In this document: piece by piece, positions 8,668 to 17,608 of the stretch | Layout of the letters: each line of letters starts with the position of its first letter | How positions within the stretch are numbered: position 1 is the stretch's first letter | Source of the DNA: Caldivirga sp. | GTDB taxonomy: Archaea; Thermoproteota; Thermoprotei; Thermoproteales; Thermocladiaceae | Direction: 5' to 3' | NCBI RefSeq assembly: GCF_023256255.1 | Contig: NZ_JAGDXD010000009.1 | Span: 1 to 64,000, forward strand | Length of the DNA stretch: 64,000 nucleotides | The notes under the pieces: model-generated | What the model was told of the DNA's origin: nothing | The model's database searches: none | The model's input: the letters and a program-made list of their open reading frames with translations, nothing else | Position numbers and translations under genes: made by a program

Positions 8668-10366
8668 CCCTACCCTTATTGAGGTAGTTGCCTAAGGCGT
8701 TATCTAAAGCACTGACTAACTTATGGTCTATTACGCCTAAGGATGACTTCAACGCCTCATTGAATTCCACGATAAGATTGTTGGGATTCAACACACCCAT
8801 GCGCTTCATCTCCTTAATAATATTTATTGCATTAACCACCGCCCCAGTTGATATGCAGGCACGCCTACTTATGTTTGAGTTTTTCCTTAAAGTAGCTACG
8901 TAATCGATTACTTGGCTTACCTCATCGTCGGATAATTCACCTCTGAGTTCACTACTCAATGACTCAACATCAGTGGCATCCTGCGGGCACTTAATCTCAA
9001 TAACCTGAAACCTCCTGGCTAATGCATTACCCACTAGGAACAGGTTTCTGACGTCAACTAGGTTCATTACTGCTATCACCCTTAATCTGCGTAATGGTTC
9101 ATCACCATACTTCCTGTAGTATTCCAGGAATCTCCTGGATTCGTCATCAAGCTTACTACCCCAATTCTCAATTTCATTCACTAATTCATTCATCATTCTC
9201 CAGTCACTGGGGTTTGGTGACCTGAATATTGTGAAGAATTCCCCAAAGGCCTTATCAGCGTCAGCCCTATTTAACTCATCTATTATGAGGAAGAATAACC
9301 TATCCCTCTCAGCAGCCCTATTATAGGCCTTGATTAGGAAGCCTGAAATCCACTTAACTGTACCATTTTCAATGGTCTCACCCCCAATTACGTCCCTCCT
9401 AAACCATAGGGCGTTGGCGGTCTTAATCATGTAACCATCATCACCGGCCACAGTCCTTGCAAGTAACTCAGCAAGCGTTGTCTTACCCATACCAGGTGGG
9501 CCAATTAACATAACGTTACCTAGTAATGCACCTACAATGAACCTACGTAGGATGGCCTCATCAGTACCCTTAATCCTTTCTTTAATCTTCTCTAGCACAT
9601 CGTTCACGTCGCTGATGGGTTGTAATGAAGCCTTAACCGTAGCCTTAAGTGGCTGCTCATAGAATCTAATCATTGCGTTAACCTCATCCTCAGTTAACAC
9701 ACTCTTAATTGCTTCCCAAATCCTCCTACTATTTTCATCTCTAAAGCAATTGTTGGTCTGGGGAACATAATTTACATTGTTCATTTTCAGTAGCTTAACG
9801 AGCCTTAATTCACCATGAATCTTCATTAATTCACCATTAACCTCATCATTGTATTCACCGTATTGTAGGATTCTTCTAATTACTTCGTCAATCCAAATCA
9901 CCCTAATTCTCCATCTAACTAGCCAATGTCTATTTTCACTCTCCTTCCAATACCTGAAATTCCTATACACGTCGAAATTAATGTCGGTAACTAGGCCAAA
10001 ACCCACATAACCCACACCATTAATGTAAAATAGGCCGATTAGTGGATGCGCATTACTCAGGTCCTTAATTTCAAACCTAGAGTTAAGTAACCCATTCCTA
10101 TACTTATCCACTAACTGCTTAAAAGGTATCCCAGTGATATCATCAATGTTCCTTGATGAGCTTTGCAAGCTATCTCCCCATATCGTGTATCCCTCCTCGC
10201 CCTGCATTGAATACTTAAGTGACCAAAACCAGTGCTCGCCAGTACCTGGGAAAACGCATATATTGGGGGAGGAGTCTTCATTAAGGTTTCTTAACCAATT
10301 AAGTAATTTCCTTAAATCAGCTAATTCCGTGAAGGGTTCCCTATAGGTTAACCAATCCCCATACAC
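8645..10366 (-). CDS. McrB-like AAA+ NTPase with possible N-terminal EVE/YTH-like domain
   Basis: This 573-residue protein is the motor and probable reader of the McrBC-like system. The AAA+ module (~255-480) has Walker A GPPGMGKT (289-296), Walker B LIIDELNRAD (Asp ~363, Glu ~364) typical of the McrB clade, sensor 1 IAVMNLVD and the arginine region GNALARRF. Residues ~35-160 have no helicase or nuclease motifs but show GVGYVGFGLVTDI and YWKESENRHWLVRWRIRVIWI-like spacing, reminiscent of EVE/YTH folds that bind modified bases. The Thermococcus gammatolerans McrB is known to use such a reader. Start is GTG at 10366, ~25 bases after a TTTAAAG box. The reader call is inference. Confidence 0.82.
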   Translation of the reverse strand: MYGDWLTYREPFTELADLRKLLNWLRNLNEDSSPNICVFPGTGEHWFWSLKYSMQGEEGYTIWGDSLQSSSRNIDDITGIPFKQLVDKYRNGLLNSRFEIKDLSNAHPLIGLFYINGVGYVGFGLVTDINFDVYRNFRYWKESENRHWLVRWRIRVIWIDEVIRRILQYGEYNDEVNGELMKIHGELRLVKLLKMNNVNYVPQTNNCFRDENSRRIWEAIKSVLTEDEVNAMIRFYEQPLKATVKASLQPISDVNDVLEKIKERIKGTDEAILRRFIVGALLGNVMLIGPPGMGKTTLAELLARTVAGDDGYMIKTANALWFRRDVIGGETIENGTVKWISGFLIKAYNRAAERDRLFFLIIDELNRADADKAFGEFFTIFRSPNPSDWRMMNELVNEIENWGSKLDDESRRFLEYYRKYGDEPLRRLRVIAVMNLVDVRNLFLVGNALARRFQVIEIKCPQDATDVESLSSELRGELSDDEVSQVIDYVATLRKNSNISRRACISTGAVVNAINIIKEMKRMGVLNPNNLIVEFNEALKSSLGVIDHKLVSALDNALGNYLNKGRVGVSNDA

Positions 10367-10497
10367 TATATTAATGCTTGCCTAATACTTTAAAGGATAT
10401 CGTTAAGGGAAACGCATTAATGAATCCCAATAATCTTAATGTAGATCTCAAGTTGGTGAAATTTTAGGGTTTGAATGCGCATTAAGGGCAAATCATA

Positions 10498-10508
10498 AGG
10501 TTTATAAT
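10498..10508 (+). promoter_or_regulatory. TATA box before the PaREP1 pseudogene
   Basis: GGTTTATAATG is centred about 27 bases before the GTG at 10531. The promoter looks intact although the gene is broken. Confidence 0.45.
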
Positions 10509-10530
10509 GTAGTAATTCGTATAATCAATA

Positions 10531-11011
10531 GTGCAGTTACCTGATTCACTAATTAATGCGCTTAAAAGAAGAGGATTAGGTGTGGATTATGTTATTGATT
10601 TACTAGTAGCTAGCCTAACTAAATATTGACCCCTCTGATGCTGCTAGGGCTCATGCCGAATCAGCATTATACATGCTTAATGAAGGTGTGAGTTTTGCTG
10701 ATAGGAATTATGTTGTTCAAGCCGGTGGGAAACTCTATAAGGCTGTTGAGGAGGCTATTAAGGCTTTAGCATTAGTTAAGGGTCTTAATGAGGCTAAGGA
10801 AGCATTAAGCAAGGGTAGGTGAACCGTAAGTCTACTGGATAAGACTGCGCGCAAATTAGGTGATACCACGTGGAGGGCTTGGGATGCTGCATACTTCCTA
10901 CGCATAAATGGGTTCCATGAGGTTAGGATTGATATTGAGGATGTAAGGGCCAGGATACTTGTTCTGCAGGCTTTAATGAATGAGGTTAAGAATGTTTTTA
11001 ATGCTTTATGA
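10531..11011 (+). pseudogene. PaREP1-family protein, frameshifted and with an in-frame stop
   Basis: The reading starts MQLPDSLINALKRRGLGVDY and stops at TGA near 10627-10629. In another frame it resumes IDPSDAARAHAESALYML, then GGKLYKAVEEAIKALALVKG, a helical PaREP1 signature, up to a TGA at 10818-10820 just where family members usually have Trp. The same frame then continues LLDKTARKLGDTTWRAWDAAYFL to the final stop at 11009-11011. Thus at least one frameshift and one nonsense change are needed to join it. PaREP1 proteins are expanded in Thermoproteales; their function is not established. The gene lies just before rpoF, where other archaea have rpl21e. Confidence 0.75.
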
Positions 11012-11061
11012 CTCATACTACTCAGTAATAATCTTTATAAACATTATTCCGGTGAACTCAT

Positions 11062-11409
11062 GTGGTTAGGAAAGTTAAGGATTACGTTGATGTGAGTAAC
11101 CCGGAGGCACTTAGGTTACTTGAGGATATTGTAACTAAGTACGGCCTAGAGTCACAGATAATAAACATTACCCTGGATTACCTTAGGAGGTATAGTAAGG
11201 TTAAGCCTGAAGACGCTCAGGCTCTTATTAAGGAGTTAACGAGCAAGTATGGTTTAGCCAGGATTACTGCAATACAAGTGGTCAACATTATGCCCTCAAC
11301 CCCTGAGGAGCTTCAGTCAATAATAAGTGTTGAGAAGAGACCCTTTAAGGAGGATGATCTTAAGGAAATCGTGGATCTCCTTAACTCCTACAGGGTTAAG
11401 TCAGGGTGA
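11062..11409 (+). CDS. rpoF: RNA polymerase subunit Rpo4/RpoF
   Basis: This 115-residue protein is the archaeal homologue of eukaryotic RPB4, part of the stalk of RNA polymerase together with Rpo7, with roles in open-complex formation and termination. The pattern EALRLLEDIVTKYG, YLRRYSKVKPEDAQALIKEL and VVNIMPSTPEELQSIISVE, ending in EIVDLL, is diagnostic of the HRDC-like Rpo4 fold. The start is GTG at 11062; the overlapping ATG at 11060 is in another frame. The DUF655 gene follows after only 3 bases, a gene pair that is conserved across archaea. Confidence 0.93.
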   Translation: MVRKVKDYVDVSNPEALRLLEDIVTKYGLESQIINITLDYLRRYSKVKPEDAQALIKELTSKYGLARITAIQVVNIMPSTPEELQSIISVEKRPFKEDDLKEIVDLLNSYRVKSG

Positions 11410-11412
11410 TTA

Positions 11413-11991
11413 ATGGTGGTTAGGAAGGAGGACTACGCCTATGTCCTAGACATAATACCCCCTGAGGAGGCTTTAATGAAGGAGGCTGAGATAATTAGGA
11501 GGGGTTTTCCAAGGAGGGATACTTACCTTCAGGTTATTGGGGAGGAGTACTTCACTCTCCTTGAGGTTACGCTTAAGCATGAGGCCACAGTGGAGGTTGG
11601 GGAGAGGGTTTACATTGGTAATGGTGTTAGGGATAAGGTGAATAAGATTGTTAGGAGACTTAAGTACGATGAATTAACACCCCAGGCTAAGCAGGAGCTT
11701 GAGGCTGTGGTGGAGAAGATTGTTAAGGCTAGGGAGAAGTTCTTCATCGACTGGGTTAATAAGGCTGGGCCATTAACCCTTAAGCTGCACAGCCTTGAGC
11801 TACTTAAGGGTATTGGTAAAAAGACCCTTAACCAAGTACTTGAGGAGAGGGTTAAGAAGCCCTTTGAGAGTTTTGAAGACTTCAAGAATAGGATAGGGAT
11901 TAATGTGCAAAGACTTATTGTTGAGAGGATTATAAGGGAGATTCAGGGTAATGAGCAATACTACGTATTCACAGCCCCACCCCCACCATAG
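11413..11991 (+). CDS. DUF655 family protein, predicted RNA-binding
   Basis: This 192-residue protein belongs to the archaeal DUF655 family, always near rpoF. The N-terminal half (YAYVLDIIPP through GERVYIGNGVRDKV) has the OB/S1-like look, and the C-terminal part LHSLELLKGIGKKTLNQVLEER is a helix-hairpin-helix-like segment, followed by FEDFKNRIG. Both suggest nucleic-acid binding, perhaps linked to ribosome biogenesis because ksgA often follows in other genomes. Here ksgA is absent and a glycosidase gene follows. Cotranscription with rpoF is likely given the 3-base gap. Precise function is unknown. Confidence 0.88.
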   Translation: MVVRKEDYAYVLDIIPPEEALMKEAEIIRRGFPRRDTYLQVIGEEYFTLLEVTLKHEATVEVGERVYIGNGVRDKVNKIVRRLKYDELTPQAKQELEAVVEKIVKAREKFFIDWVNKAGPLTLKLHSLELLKGIGKKTLNQVLEERVKKPFESFEDFKNRIGINVQRLIVERIIREIQGNEQYYVFTAPPPP

Positions 11992-12024
11992 ATACTTTAA
12001 AGCTAAGCACCCGTAGTAAAGCTC

Positions 12025-15003
12025 ATGCTTAGTGAGTCCGATTTCAAGAATCCACCAACCTGGTTTAGGGGTGTACCCTTTTGGTCAATAAACGATAAGT
12101 TGAACAGTGATGAATTAGTTAGGCAATTGAGACTCCTCATTAATGGTGGATTTGGGGGTGGGTTCTTCCATGCCAGGGAGGGTCTACTAACCCCATTCCT
12201 AAGTGATGAGTGGTTTAATGCCCTTAAGGCAACCGTTGAGGCTGCTTCAAGGGAAGGCTGCTTCATTTGGCTTTACGATGAGGATAGGTGGCCCTCAGGC
12301 TTCGCTAGTGGTCATGTACCAGCCCTAGGGCCTGAGCATAGGGCTAAATCAATAGTCATGGTGATCAACGCCACGCCATTTAAGGGGAGTGACGTAATGG
12401 CTGTATTCAAGTGTGCCCCAGGGAATGGTTTAATTCCAAGGGAATGCTGGAGGATTAATGAAGGTAAGGCTGAGGACGGCTACCTCTACTTAAGCTTCAT
12501 TAGGCATGTCGCCTCCCCAGGGGATCCATGGTACAGTGGCTTCAGTTACGTTGACTTACTTAATCCAAGTACCGTGGATAAGTTCATTGAAATAGCCTAT
12601 AAGCCTCATGTGGAAGCCCTTAAGGAATACGTGGGTAAGGTTGTTCCCGGCATATTCACTGATGAACCTAACTTAACTTCATCAAGACCACCTTGGAGGG
12701 GTCGATTAACACTATTGAGGGGTGCCCCCTTCCCTCAATATGCGTTACCTTGGACTGACAATTTCCCTGAGTACTTCAGGAGGATTAACGGTTACGACAT
12801 AGTTGATAAATTACCTGAATTATTCTTCAACATTGGTTCATACACTAAGACCAGGTATGATTACTGGAGGACCCTAACAATGCTCTTCATTGAGAGCTTC
12901 AGTAAGAGAATCTATGACTGGTGTAACGCCAATGGCCTCAGGTTCACTGGGCATTACCTAATGGAGGATACACTCCTCTCCCAACTGGTTGTTGGGGCTG
13001 TTATGCCCCATTACGAGTACATGCATGTCCCAGGTATGGACCACTTATGCTTAAGGACTTGGGAAATGTTCCTCACAGCTAAACAGGTTGCCAGTGTAGC
13101 CAATCAATTAGGTAAGGAGAGGGTTTTAAGTGAGACCTATGGTGCCACCGGTCATCACCCAACCTTCGAGGATAGGAAGTGGATTGGGGACTTCCTATAC
13201 GCCCTAGGCATTAACTTACTGAACCATCACCTAGTACCCTACTCACTGAGGGGTAGGAGGAAGGCTGACTATGGGTTAACGATACACTGGAGTCAACCAT
13301 GGTGGCCATATAATAAGGTTATTGAGGATTACTTCGCTAGGCTTAGCTATGTGCTTTCACAGGGGGTTAGGTTAGTGGATGTGTTAGTCCTGCATCCAAT
13401 GGGTAGTGTTTGGGCAACCTATAGTCCAGTTAATGAGTCTGAGGCGGTTACAGTTAATGAAAAATTCATGGAGGTTCTCAGGGGGTTAGCTAGAATGCAC
13501 GTGGACTTTGAACTTGGTGATGAAACAATAATGGCTAAGTACGGTAACGTAAGTGGGGGTGAATTAACCATAGGTAGGGCAAGGTATAGGGTAGTGGTGA
13601 TACCACCCAGCTACACTATAGCTGCCAGTACCATTAATGTACTCAAGAGGTTTATTGATAATGGTGGGTTAGTGGTGGCTATTAAACCTATTCCAACAAT
13701 GATTGATGGTGTTGAGTCACCTACCATTAATGATTTCCTCAGTAAGGTTAAGATTGTTGACAACGTAGGTAAGCTTAGTGAAATCCTAAAAAGCGTTGAA
13801 AGGAGCATTATAGTTAATAGCCCAAGCGATAAAGATGGTGAAGTATTAACTCATGTTAGGAGTGTTGGTGGTTCACTTATAGTCTTCATTGCTAATACAA
13901 GTAGGGTTAAGGATCATGAAGTTGAGGTTAGTTTTAAGGGTTCATTCAAGGTCGAGGACTGGGATCCCTTAACGGGCAGTATCAGTAACTACCCTGCTTC
14001 ATTAAGGAATGGGTGGACATTGGTTAAAGTTACCCTTAATCCCGTTGGTTCAAGGCTACTTGTGCTTAAGCCTGGTGAGCCATTAATTGAAAGGAGCGTT
14101 AACTACGTTAAGGTTGGTGAAGTTAAGTTAAGCAGCGACTGGGTTACGCGTAGGCTTAACCCCAATATCCTCGTCTTGGATTATGCAAGAGTTAAGGTTG
14201 GGAGTAACTGGAGTGAACCAATGCCCATGCCTAAGGTTAAGGACACCATACTCAGCCTAGGCGTTGGCTCAGCCTACACAATTAGGTTTGAGGTTAATGC
14301 TGCTGAGAAGCCTCAGGGTAAGTTAAGCCTAGTTGTTGAGAGTGATAATTTAAGGAGGATCACAATCAATGGTCATGAATTAAACTTAAGTAAACCCACT
14401 GGGACTTGGCTTGACTGGAACTTCAAAACATATGATGTAACAGACTTAATTAAGGATGGGATTAACATCATTGAAGTAGAGGGGATTATTGGACTAGAAC
14501 CTGACCTAGAGCCACTATACTTACTCGGTGAATTCGCAGTGGAGGCTAAGCCGAAGGGTCAATCAATAATTCACAGGGAGCAGCCGGTAACTAGCTTAGG
14601 TGACTTAACGAAACAGGGTTACCCATTCTATAGTGGTGCGGTTGAATTAACGAGATCAGTAAGAATAGTGAATGCTAGTGGGGGATTTGATAAAGTTGAG
14701 TTAATCCTCAGTTTTAATGCGGCATTAGCTATAGTATACGTGAATGGTGTTGAAGTTGCTAGGGTGATTCAAAGGAATAGCAGCGTGGATATAACTAAGC
14801 ATGTTAGATATGGGGATAATGAAATCAAGGTGACCCTAATTGGAACACTAGGTAACACACTTGGGCCACTTCACAGAAAGGGTGACTTAAGTTGCGTTGG
14901 GCCTGAAACATTCTATATTGTTAATGAATCATGGACTGACGAATATGTACTAAGGCCCTTCGGTCTGGAGGATGCCAGGTTAACGCTCTACCGCATAGCG
15001 TAA
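12025..15003 (+). CDS. GH106-like glycoside hydrolase (alpha-L-rhamnosidase-type)
   Basis: The 992-residue protein begins FKNPPTWFRGVPFWSINDKL and has GGFGGGFFHAREGL and WLYDEDRWPSGFASG, which match the start of GH106 and related large glycosidases. TDEPNL (~212) and the HYLMEDTL region are candidate catalytic segments. A TIM-barrel is followed by a Rossmann-like segment (VLHPMGSVWATYSP to KRFIDNGGLVVAIKP) and two beta-sandwich, sugar-binding-like domains (~680-990). No signal peptide is seen, so it is probably intracellular and works on imported oligosaccharides. A TATA-like ATACTTTAAAG lies ~25 bases before the ATG. Sugar specificity is unproven. Confidence 0.72.
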   Translation: MLSESDFKNPPTWFRGVPFWSINDKLNSDELVRQLRLLINGGFGGGFFHAREGLLTPFLSDEWFNALKATVEAASREGCFIWLYDEDRWPSGFASGHVPALGPEHRAKSIVMVINATPFKGSDVMAVFKCAPGNGLIPRECWRINEGKAEDGYLYLSFIRHVASPGDPWYSGFSYVDLLNPSTVDKFIEIAYKPHVEALKEYVGKVVPGIFTDEPNLTSSRPPWRGRLTLLRGAPFPQYALPWTDNFPEYFRRINGYDIVDKLPELFFNIGSYTKTRYDYWRTLTMLFIESFSKRIYDWCNANGLRFTGHYLMEDTLLSQLVVGAVMPHYEYMHVPGMDHLCLRTWEMFLTAKQVASVANQLGKERVLSETYGATGHHPTFEDRKWIGDFLYALGINLLNHHLVPYSLRGRRKADYGLTIHWSQPWWPYNKVIEDYFARLSYVLSQGVRLVDVLVLHPMGSVWATYSPVNESEAVTVNEKFMEVLRGLARMHVDFELGDETIMAKYGNVSGGELTIGRARYRVVVIPPSYTIAASTINVLKRFIDNGGLVVAIKPIPTMIDGVESPTINDFLSKVKIVDNVGKLSEILKSVERSIIVNSPSDKDGEVLTHVRSVGGSLIVFIANTSRVKDHEVEVSFKGSFKVEDWDPLTGSISNYPASLRNGWTLVKVTLNPVGSRLLVLKPGEPLIERSVNYVKVGEVKLSSDWVTRRLNPNILVLDYARVKVGSNWSEPMPMPKVKDTILSLGVGSAYTIRFEVNAAEKPQGKLSLVVESDNLRRITINGHELNLSKPTGTWLDWNFKTYDVTDLIKDGINIIEVEGIIGLEPDLEPLYLLGEFAVEAKPKGQSIIHREQPVTSLGDLTKQGYPFYSGAVELTRSVRIVNASGGFDKVELILSFNAALAIVYVNGVEVARVIQRNSSVDITKHVRYGDNEIKVTLIGTLGNTLGPLHRKGDLSCVGPETFYIVNESWTDEYVLRPFGLEDARLTLYRIA

Positions 15004-15092
15004 TTCATTAAGTAGTGAAGATTAGTTCCACATTAGGTTAGAATGTGAGGTAATTGTTTTAAGCACACCATTAATTAAGCTTAAACTGAGCT

Positions 15093-15380
15093 ATGAGGGG
15101 TAGGGTTAAGTTAAGAATAGTAGTTAGGGGCATCGTGCAGGGGGTGGGCTTTAGATCATTCATTAGGCGTCATGCCACTGCACTTGGCCTAACAGGCTAC
15201 GTTAGGAATCTACCTGATGGTGAATCCGTTGAGATAGTGGTAAGTGGCCCGGAGGATAGTGTGAATGAGTTAATAAGGCTTGCCAAGAAGGGTCCACCTG
15301 CGGCTGTTGTTGATAATGTGGAGGTGGAGCCCTATGAAGGTGCTGAGGATTTCGTGGACTTTTCAATAAGGTATGATTAA
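15093..15380 (+). CDS. acyP: Acylphosphatase
   Basis: This 95-residue enzyme hydrolyses acyl phosphates. The catalytic motif VRGIVQGVGFRSFIRRHA holds the phosphate-binding Arg, and LTGYVRNLPDGESVEIVVSG holds the catalytic Asn. Length and both motifs are standard. The gene overlaps the convergent exchanger gene by 18 bases at the 3' ends. Confidence 0.93.
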   Translation: MRGRVKLRIVVRGIVQGVGFRSFIRRHATALGLTGYVRNLPDGESVEIVVSGPEDSVNELIRLAKKGPPAAVVDNVEVEPYEGAEDFVDFSIRYD

Positions 15381-16376
15381 GTGGAACACAAGCATTACGT
15401 AAACCACGTAGCCTATTAAACCCAGTATGGCTACATCAGGGGTTAGTCTCCTCCTCACTATGTGGTAAATTATTATGATTGAAATGACTTCAACCATAAT
15501 TACACTTACTAATGCACCTAATGTTAACCTCCAGTGAGTTAGAAGTAAGCCTAATGCTGGGTATATTGTGGAGTAAAGAACCTTCTCACCCACCAACGCC
15601 GCTACAGCCATGGTGTCCCTATTCTTAAGCACCCATATCACTGCAGTTATTGACTCAGGCAGGACAGTGGCCAACGGTACCACCACTATTGTTAACGATA
15701 ATGCATCAATTGAAAGTAACCTAGCGGCCTCATCAATGGCGTGAACCATTAATCTTGAGCCAATTATTAAAGTAATAAGGGCTAAAACCACTTGAGTGAA
15801 TGCTAATGCATGCCTATACCCATGTATGTTAACCACTAGAGATAAGTATGGTTCCTCGTAATCCTCAATAGCTAATCCTTGAAAGGAGTACATAATCTTT
15901 ACGTAAATTATGTAAGTTAGGATTAGCAATAGCGCCACAGTCCACTTCACAATAACACTACTTATTAAAGCCGGTAGTAGTATGGTTGGGTAAAGCGCGG
16001 TGAAGAGTAGGTAAGGGATTATCAATTCCTTATTAACCTCAAGTACCACGTCATCTCTAGTTCCCAGGAACTTACCTATGAATACGAAGAGGAAGATTAA
16101 TGGGAAAACTACCGTAGAAATCATGAAGGGTTCACCCATTACCGTCCCAATCCCAATATCCTGCCCAGATTCCCCACCATATAGGTAAAGCGCCACCGCG
16201 AACACAATTAACTCAGGCGTTGAGGTGAAGATAGGTGATATGATGGCTCCAACAAATGACTCACCGATCCTTGACCTCCCACCTATGTACTCTAAGGCAT
16301 TAGTGAACAGTAAACCACCGGCAAATGTTAAGGCCACTCCAATAGTAATCCACGTAATTAAGACCATTATCCCCAT
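15363..16376 (-). CDS. Sodium/calcium exchanger family (CaCA) membrane protein
   Basis: This 337-residue membrane protein has about ten transmembrane helices in two inverted halves. The alpha-repeat motifs are visible: SPIFTSTPELIVFAVALYL with GTVMGEPFMISTVVFP in the first half and VVPLATVLPESITAVIWVL with AVAALVGEKVLYSTIYPALG in the second. Glu in both repeats (TPEL and LPES) would bind the cation. The family exchanges Ca2+ or other cations for Na+ or H+. The second repeat differs from classic CaCA sequences (GEKVL instead of GSNIF), so ion choice is open. Confidence 0.8.
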   Translation of the reverse strand: MGIMVLITWITIGVALTFAGGLLFTNALEYIGGRSRIGESFVGAIISPIFTSTPELIVFAVALYLYGGESGQDIGIGTVMGEPFMISTVVFPLIFLFVFIGKFLGTRDDVVLEVNKELIIPYLLFTALYPTILLPALISSVIVKWTVALLLILTYIIYVKIMYSFQGLAIEDYEEPYLSLVVNIHGYRHALAFTQVVLALITLIIGSRLMVHAIDEAARLLSIDALSLTIVVVPLATVLPESITAVIWVLKNRDTMAVAALVGEKVLYSTIYPALGLLLTHWRLTLGALVSVIMVEVISIIIIYHIVRRRLTPDVAILGLIGYVVYVMLVFHLIIPY

Positions 16377-16677
16377 TCATAAAGCAAATTACACAGCATT
16401 ATTTAAATTAAACCTAAGAGTAAGGTTAAGGAAATTTAGTACTTAAGCCAAGTTAGTTAAAGCTAATTGCTTATTAGCAACGAATGCTTAAAGCCTTTTG
16501 GCATTATGACGCATTGCAAAATTCACTCCCAAATTACTGCAATCAAAAATGAAGTCAGCTAAGGTAGTTTCAGGGAGATTATGGCACTGGAATGATCTTA
16601 GTGCACTAATACATTAGTGGAAGCTTAGACAATTATTAAGATGATTTTCATTTTAATGATGAGGCGAGGGACTGTGG
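16377..16677. other. Intergenic region without a recognisable gene
   Basis: This 301-base stretch separates the exchanger and the small membrane-protein gene on the minus strand. It is A/T-rich, with inverted repeats around TTGCTTATTAGCAA near 16468. A box-C-like ATGATGA occurs near 16656, but no matching box D follows. The exchanger promoter should lie at its left end. Confidence 0.35.
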
Positions 16678-16986
16678 TTAAGATGACCCCTTATTACTCT
16701 CCTGCTTCTTCTCCTCCTCTTGAAGCTTCTGCAACTCCTCCTGGATCTCCTTTTCAATCTCCTCAATGGGTTTTGGTGGCGGTGTAGTTGCTAACGCGTA
16801 TCCTATCCACGCCAGTATACCGAATACTGCTGCAACAGCTATGAAGCCTGTTAATTGAAGAATTAAACGCCACCATGGGGTGGCGAAGACTAGCCAACCG
16901 TAAGCCACTATTACCACCACGCCGACTACCATTAATGCAACACCTACTGTAGTGTCCTTACGCATTAGCGAATAGGAACTAGGCAT
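16678..16986 (-). CDS. Small membrane protein with charged C-terminal tail
   Basis: I do not recognise a named family. The 102 residues have two transmembrane helices (VGVALMVVGVVVIVAYGWLV and a second around LTGFIAVAAVFGILAWIGYA) joined by a short Trp/Arg-rich turn, then a ~35-residue tail of alternating Glu and Lys (KPIEEIEKEIQEELQKLQEE) that should form a cytoplasmic coiled coil. Similar short proteins are common and unassigned in Thermoproteales. Coding is supported by the clean hydropathy pattern and conserved-looking start. Function unknown. Confidence 0.7.
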   Translation of the reverse strand: MPSSYSLMRKDTTVGVALMVVGVVVIVAYGWLVFATPWWRLILQLTGFIAVAAVFGILAWIGYALATTPPPKPIEEIEKEIQEELQKLQEEEKKQESNKGSS

Positions 16987-17038
16987 TAATAAGTATTACT
17001 GTAGTAAGGTATATTTCCCCATTGATTAAGGGCCTATT

Positions 17039-17608
17039 GTGGTAATCTTAAGGTTCGTAACTAGGAATCAGCATAAGGTAAAGGAGGCTAGCTCAATACT
17101 TTCACAGTATGGTATTGGAATAATCATGGAGAATGCGATTAATAAGGTTGAAATACAGAGTGATAGTCTAGAGGAGATAGTTACTTATGCCCTTAGGTTA
17201 AATTGCGTTAATTGGCTTGTGGTTGAGGATGATGGCTTATTCGTGGATTCCCTCAATGGCTTCCCTGGGCCCTACTCAGAGTACGTTTACAGGACAATAG
17301 GGTTAAGGGGCTTATTGAGGCTTCTTCAGGGTTCAGTAAACAGGAGTGCGTACTTCAAGTCCGTTGTAGGCTTATGCATAAATAATGAGGTTAAGTTGTT
17401 TACAGGTATTGTTAAAGGTAGGTTAAGTGAGGAGCCGAGGGGTAGTGGTGGCTTTGGGTATGATCCAGTATTCATACCTGATGGTTATGATTTAACGTTT
17501 TCAGAAATGGGTGAGGAACTTAAGAATAAGCTATCGCATAGGTCACGGGCTTTCAATAACCTAGCCGGCTACTTAACTAGGATTACTGATTTAGGACAGG
17601 GGGCTTAA
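17039..17608 (+). CDS. Non-canonical purine NTP pyrophosphatase (RdgB/HAM1 family)
   Basis: This enzyme removes ITP and XTP from the nucleotide pool by hydrolysing them to monophosphates. The 189 residues start RFVTRNQHKVKEASSIL, the substrate-binding T/S-x-N-x-x-K motif, then VEDDGLFVDSLNGFPGPYS and the GSGGFGYDPVFIPDG loop with SHRSRAF near the end, all typical of the family. The start is GTG at 17039. The 3' end overlaps the convergent tldD by 26 bases. Confidence 0.92.
   Translation: MVILRFVTRNQHKVKEASSILSQYGIGIIMENAINKVEIQSDSLEEIVTYALRLNCVNWLVVEDDGLFVDSLNGFPGPYSEYVYRTIGLRGLLRLLQGSVNRSAYFKSVVGLCINNEVKLFTGIVKGRLSEEPRGSGGFGYDPVFIPDGYDLTFSEMGEELKNKLSHRSRAFNNLAGYLTRITDLGQGA

Noticed and set aside
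16650-16700. C/D guide RNA at the end of the 16377-16677 gap
   Set aside because: Box C-like ATGATGA is present but no box D at a proper distance.
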